The notes below the pieces were generated by a model. It made no database searches, had not been told where the DNA came from, and saw only the letters and a program-made list of their open reading frames with translations. 8,926 bases of DNA. It comes from an uncultured Eubacteriales bacterium (GTDB taxonomy: Bacteria > Bacillota > Clostridia > Monoglobales > Monoglobaceae). The stretch spans positions 1 through 8,926 of the forward strand of contig UQOT01000081.1 in NCBI GenBank assembly GCA_900542675.1, in the 5' to 3' direction. Of this stretch, positions 7,088-8,926 are shown piece by piece (positions within the stretch are counted from its first letter, which is position 1; each line of letters opens with the position of its first letter). The translations under genes were made by a program, and so were the position numbers.

Positions 7088-8161
7088 TTAAATCTGTGTT
7101 ATAATGTATTTTACTGTACCATTCTCATTTGGTTTAAAATCTTCCGGTGAAGAAACAGGTGTAAAACCTACCGCAAATTCCTGTATAACCAGCTTAATGC
7201 TTGTAAGCACACCGTTTTTGTCATATGCCGCAAAAATTACGGTATATGTGCCGTCTGTAGGTGATACCACTGTTGCATTGCCGTCCTCATCAAGAACGAT
7301 TCTATGTGCTGTGATTTCCTCATCGCCGCTCACATTACCGTCCTTGTCAACCGTACCGCCGCCCGTTAACGTGATTTCCTCATTTTCGCCGACTTGCACT
7401 GCGCTGTTTTCCGGGACAATCACGCTTCCGTTTTCGTCCACCGTAACGCTTTCCGTATCGTCGGGGACGGTAATTGTAACATCCGCGATGCCGTCGCCGT
7501 CCTTGTCAATCGTAACTGTGCCGTATACGTTCCCGCGTTGGTTTCCGCGCCGCAGTAAACCGCTGTAATTGTTATCGCCGATTGCGAGCTGTTTATTAAC
7601 CGTATTTATTGTAAGCGTTGCCGTTCCGCTGTCCTTTGCGGTATCATCGTCATAGGTTACCTCTGCCATTCCGAGCGAGGTATCGCCAACATAAAATTCT
7701 ACCTTGTCAGCGTCAACGCTGAACAGCGACAAGCTGTTTGTCGCGCTCTTTGATACTTTTGCCGTCAATGTCAGCGTTTCGCCGTAGGTGACGGTCTGAT
7801 TATCCTTAACCTCCGTCTGTGAGCCTGCCTTTGCGATAGTAAAGCCGACATTTGTACTAAGTTCCGTATAATTATCTGTACCATCAACACTGAATTTTGC
7901 CGTATAGCTTCCCGCCGTTGTGGGCGCGGTTGCGCTTTCCGCGTAGCTTGTGCCGCCCGCACCGACATATTTAACGCTCACCGTACCGAATTTAGCCGCA
8001 TACTGCGGATTTATCGTTGCTCCGTAGGTTACGTCCGTTATTGACGGGGTAGTAGTCCATTCATTTGTCGCCTGTGTAATATTAAATTTCAGTGTCTTTG
8101 CCGCGCCCACGCTGTCCGACCACTTATAATTATTGCTATCGGCGGGTTTCCGCAAGTCCAT
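7088..8161 (-). pseudogene. Ig-like repeat part of a decayed surface protein
   Basis: A 357-codon open frame with no credible start of its own: the first ATG (8161) has no clear ribosome binding site and lies inside coding sequence of the upstream piece. Content in order: the tail of a bacterial Ig/MBG-like unit (1-31), one full unit with WTTTPSI and TYGA through TIAKA (about 35-112), a second Ig-like unit (about 113-198), and an acidic tail with IDKDGDGIADV (218-228) and a Thr/Asp/Glu-rich domain containing TYTVIFAAYDKNG (305-317). Residues 199-215 are out of frame: the alternative frame there reads VYCGAETNAGTYTA, which fits this family far better. The C-terminus stops at KYIITQI and looks truncated. 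It is the downstream piece of the gene that begins at 8489. Intact relatives would be secreted and cell-surface attached. I infer a pseudogene; assembly indels are the alternative. Confidence 0.72.
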
Positions 8162-8489
8162 TTCACATTTCCCGCGCTCGCGGAGGAATTGAGCCAGTCA
8201 CGGATATTGCTGTCGTCCCAATAGTTTGTGCCGTATGTTTGACGGCTGCTGATGCGGCCGTGCGAGCCGGTCGTGACACCGCCATACGCGTCAAACGCCT
8301 TTTGGCAAATCGACGTGTCCGCAAGCATAAGCAGCAGATAGCCGTCCTGATATTCCGTTACCGTTTTGGTCGAATCGGTTATCGGATTGCCGTTATCGTC
8401 ATAGTCGATGATTTTCTCGAACGCCACGCACCGCCTAGTGACAGTATTATACTGACCGCCGTTATAATGGATATAAGTTTTCTTTTCAT
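8089..8489 (-). pseudogene. Signal peptide and DUF6273 part of the decayed surface protein
   Basis: The original start is the ATG at 8487-8489, with GGGAGG at 8499-8504 nine bases upstream. It encodes a signal peptide (MKRKLISIITAVSIILSLGG) and then meets a stop after 36 codons. The domain sequence continues in another frame, from about 8435 to 8140: VAFEKIIDYDDNG, GYLLLMLADTSI, and the DUF6273 core NYWDDSNIRDWLNSS followed by NVKWTCGNPP. Near 8140-8148 the sense sequence moves to a third frame, where the Ig-like piece begins. Intact DUF6273 proteins have more sequence between signal peptide and core and after GNPP, so both junctions probably mark small internal deletions and not single-base slips. 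The open frame that covers this piece starts at 8526, upstream of the ribosome binding site, so that start is not real. Confidence 0.72.
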
Positions 8490-8505
8490 TGGAAAATTCC
8501 TCCCT

Positions 8506-8545
8506 ATAAAAAGTACGCAAGTACAATCATTTATACCTGCGTACT
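8506..8545 (-). terminator. Terminator-like hairpin just before the surface-protein ribosome binding site
   Basis: On the minus strand the arms 8545-8534 and 8523-8512 pair over 12 bp (one G-T wobble) around a 10-nt loop, followed by TTTTAT. The ribosome binding site (8504-8499) comes directly after. It may end transcripts from the mobile-element fragment upstream, or act as a leader attenuator for the surface gene. Confidence 0.6.
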
Positions 8546-8574
8546 AGAAAACGCGGGCTTTAAAAATGATTGTA
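8522..8574. repeat. 11-bp inverted repeat overlapping the hairpin loop
   Basis: TACAATCATTT at 8522-8532 is perfectly repeated in inverse at 8564-8574. The inner copy covers nine of ten loop bases and two bases of the 3' arm of the hairpin at 8512-8545, so in RNA the two pairings would compete or form a pseudoknot. It could instead be a protein-binding site in DNA. Confidence 0.6.
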
Positions 8575-8687
8575 TTTGCAGCACAACATTTAAAACTTTC
8601 AGAACAATTGTATGAAATTAAAGCCAACGTATCGACAATATGCCTTTTCCCATCTTCAAAAAGGCTTCGGGCTTATTGAACATCTTT
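8546..8687. other. Intergenic or degenerate stretch between the HTH fragment and the surface-protein leader
   Basis: No intact gene. It holds the tail of the third-frame peptide (stop at 8618), the outer arm of the 11-bp inverted repeat, and a possible minus-strand -10 box TACAAT (8569-8574) without a good -35 box. It is AT-rich. I see no RNA gene or insertion sequence here. Confidence 0.4.
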
Positions 8688-8926
8688 TCAAACTTTTTCT
8701 ATGCTCCGGCGGCAGTGAAGTAAAATTCTCATCTCCAACACCGCAGATAAAGAATGTAGGCTTTTCCGACTTTGGTGTAATGGTTTAGGGTACTCGTGAA
8801 TGATATACTCGGTATTCGTGAGCTGACCTTTGGTGTTTCGATTTCTGCGGCGCTCAATATATCCCTGCTTCTCAAGTTCAACGATAGACACCCTGATAGC
8901 ATCAATTCCTTCCTTGCAGATGATTG
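8688..8926 (-). pseudogene. Winged-helix protein of a clostridial mobile element, frameshifted, 5' end beyond the window
   Basis: The frame is open from the window edge for 79 codons to a stop at 8688. The first 46 or so residues give a clear winged-helix end: CKEGIDAIRVSIVELEKQGY as recognition region, a basic turn ERRRNRNTKG, then the wing strand TNTEYIIHEYPKP. This matches the N-terminal HTH domain of replication-initiator/DUF6017-like proteins in integrative elements of Clostridia (recognised from memory). After PKP the sense changes frame: the next frame reads TPKSEKPT, the Pro/Ser/Lys/Glu linker usual in these proteins, which points to a one-base deletion near 8787. A further change near 8695 gives KKFEKMFNKPEAFLKMGKG in the third frame, ending at 8618; I do not recognise that piece. 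I infer a dead fragment of a mobile element. Confidence 0.65.

Noticed and set aside
7104..7568. 154-codon plus-strand frame rich in Ser/Pro/Thr
   Set aside because: It is the complement of the Asp/Glu/Thr-rich Ig-like region; the composition is explained by antisense reading.
8092..8547. 151-codon plus-strand frame
   Set aside because: Antisense to the DUF6273 piece, with no domain or good start.
1..8926. CRISPR arrays, tRNA or rRNA genes
   Set aside because: No regularly spaced direct repeats, no cloverleaf with a TTCGA-type loop and no rRNA signature sequence seen on reading.

Overview
The window looks like a low-GC Gram-positive anaerobe of the class Clostridia, probably an Oscillospirales-like or related gut lineage. 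The evidence is a ClpE-type ATPase with an N-terminal zinc finger, strong AGGAGG-type ribosome binding sites, TTGACA/TATAAT-type promoters, a GtrA protein, a DUF5050-like propeller protein, and DUF6273/Ig-like surface-protein remains. The lineage is inferred from gene content and style, not from a marker gene.

Positions 1-5351 (minus strand) appear to form one transcription unit: clpE-like ATPase, HisD-like dehydrogenase, HisB-like dehydratase, then a HAD phosphatase that runs off the left edge. The gaps are 49 and 31 nt, and the last two genes overlap by 20 nt. A promoter (TTGATT-17-TATAAT) precedes clpE and I see no internal terminator. The HisD-like and HisB-like proteins keep their family folds and several signature motifs. 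Both have lost residues that are near-invariant in true histidine enzymes: a Gln-to-Glu and Asp-to-Asn change at the zinc site and a His-to-Ala change in HisD, and a broken first HHxxE motif, a lost RYG arginine and no STKG motif in HisB. With a phosphatase beside them, they may form a dehydratase/phosphatase/dehydrogenase module that copies the logic of late histidine synthesis on another substrate. This is the best candidate in the window for an undescribed system. A divergent branch of ordinary histidine enzymes is the main alternative.

Positions 5376-7044 (plus strand) hold a divergently transcribed two-gene unit. It has its own TTGACA-17-TATCAT promoter, a four-helix GtrA-family membrane protein, a membrane-anchored DUF5050-like beta-propeller protein, and a strong 17-bp terminator hairpin whose sequence resembles IS3-family insertion-sequence ends.

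Positions 7088-8926 (minus strand) are decayed accessory DNA. A secreted DUF6273 plus Ig-like surface protein is split over three reading frames: signal peptide, DUF6273 piece and Ig-like piece. It also carries an internal frame-slipped segment and appears truncated at the C-terminus. Upstream of its ribosome binding site lies a 12-bp terminator-like hairpin whose loop is complementary to an 11-nt segment further upstream. At the right edge is a frameshifted fragment of a winged-helix protein of the type found in clostridial integrative elements. The intact genes stop at the hairpin near 7000-7044, and everything to its right looks broken.
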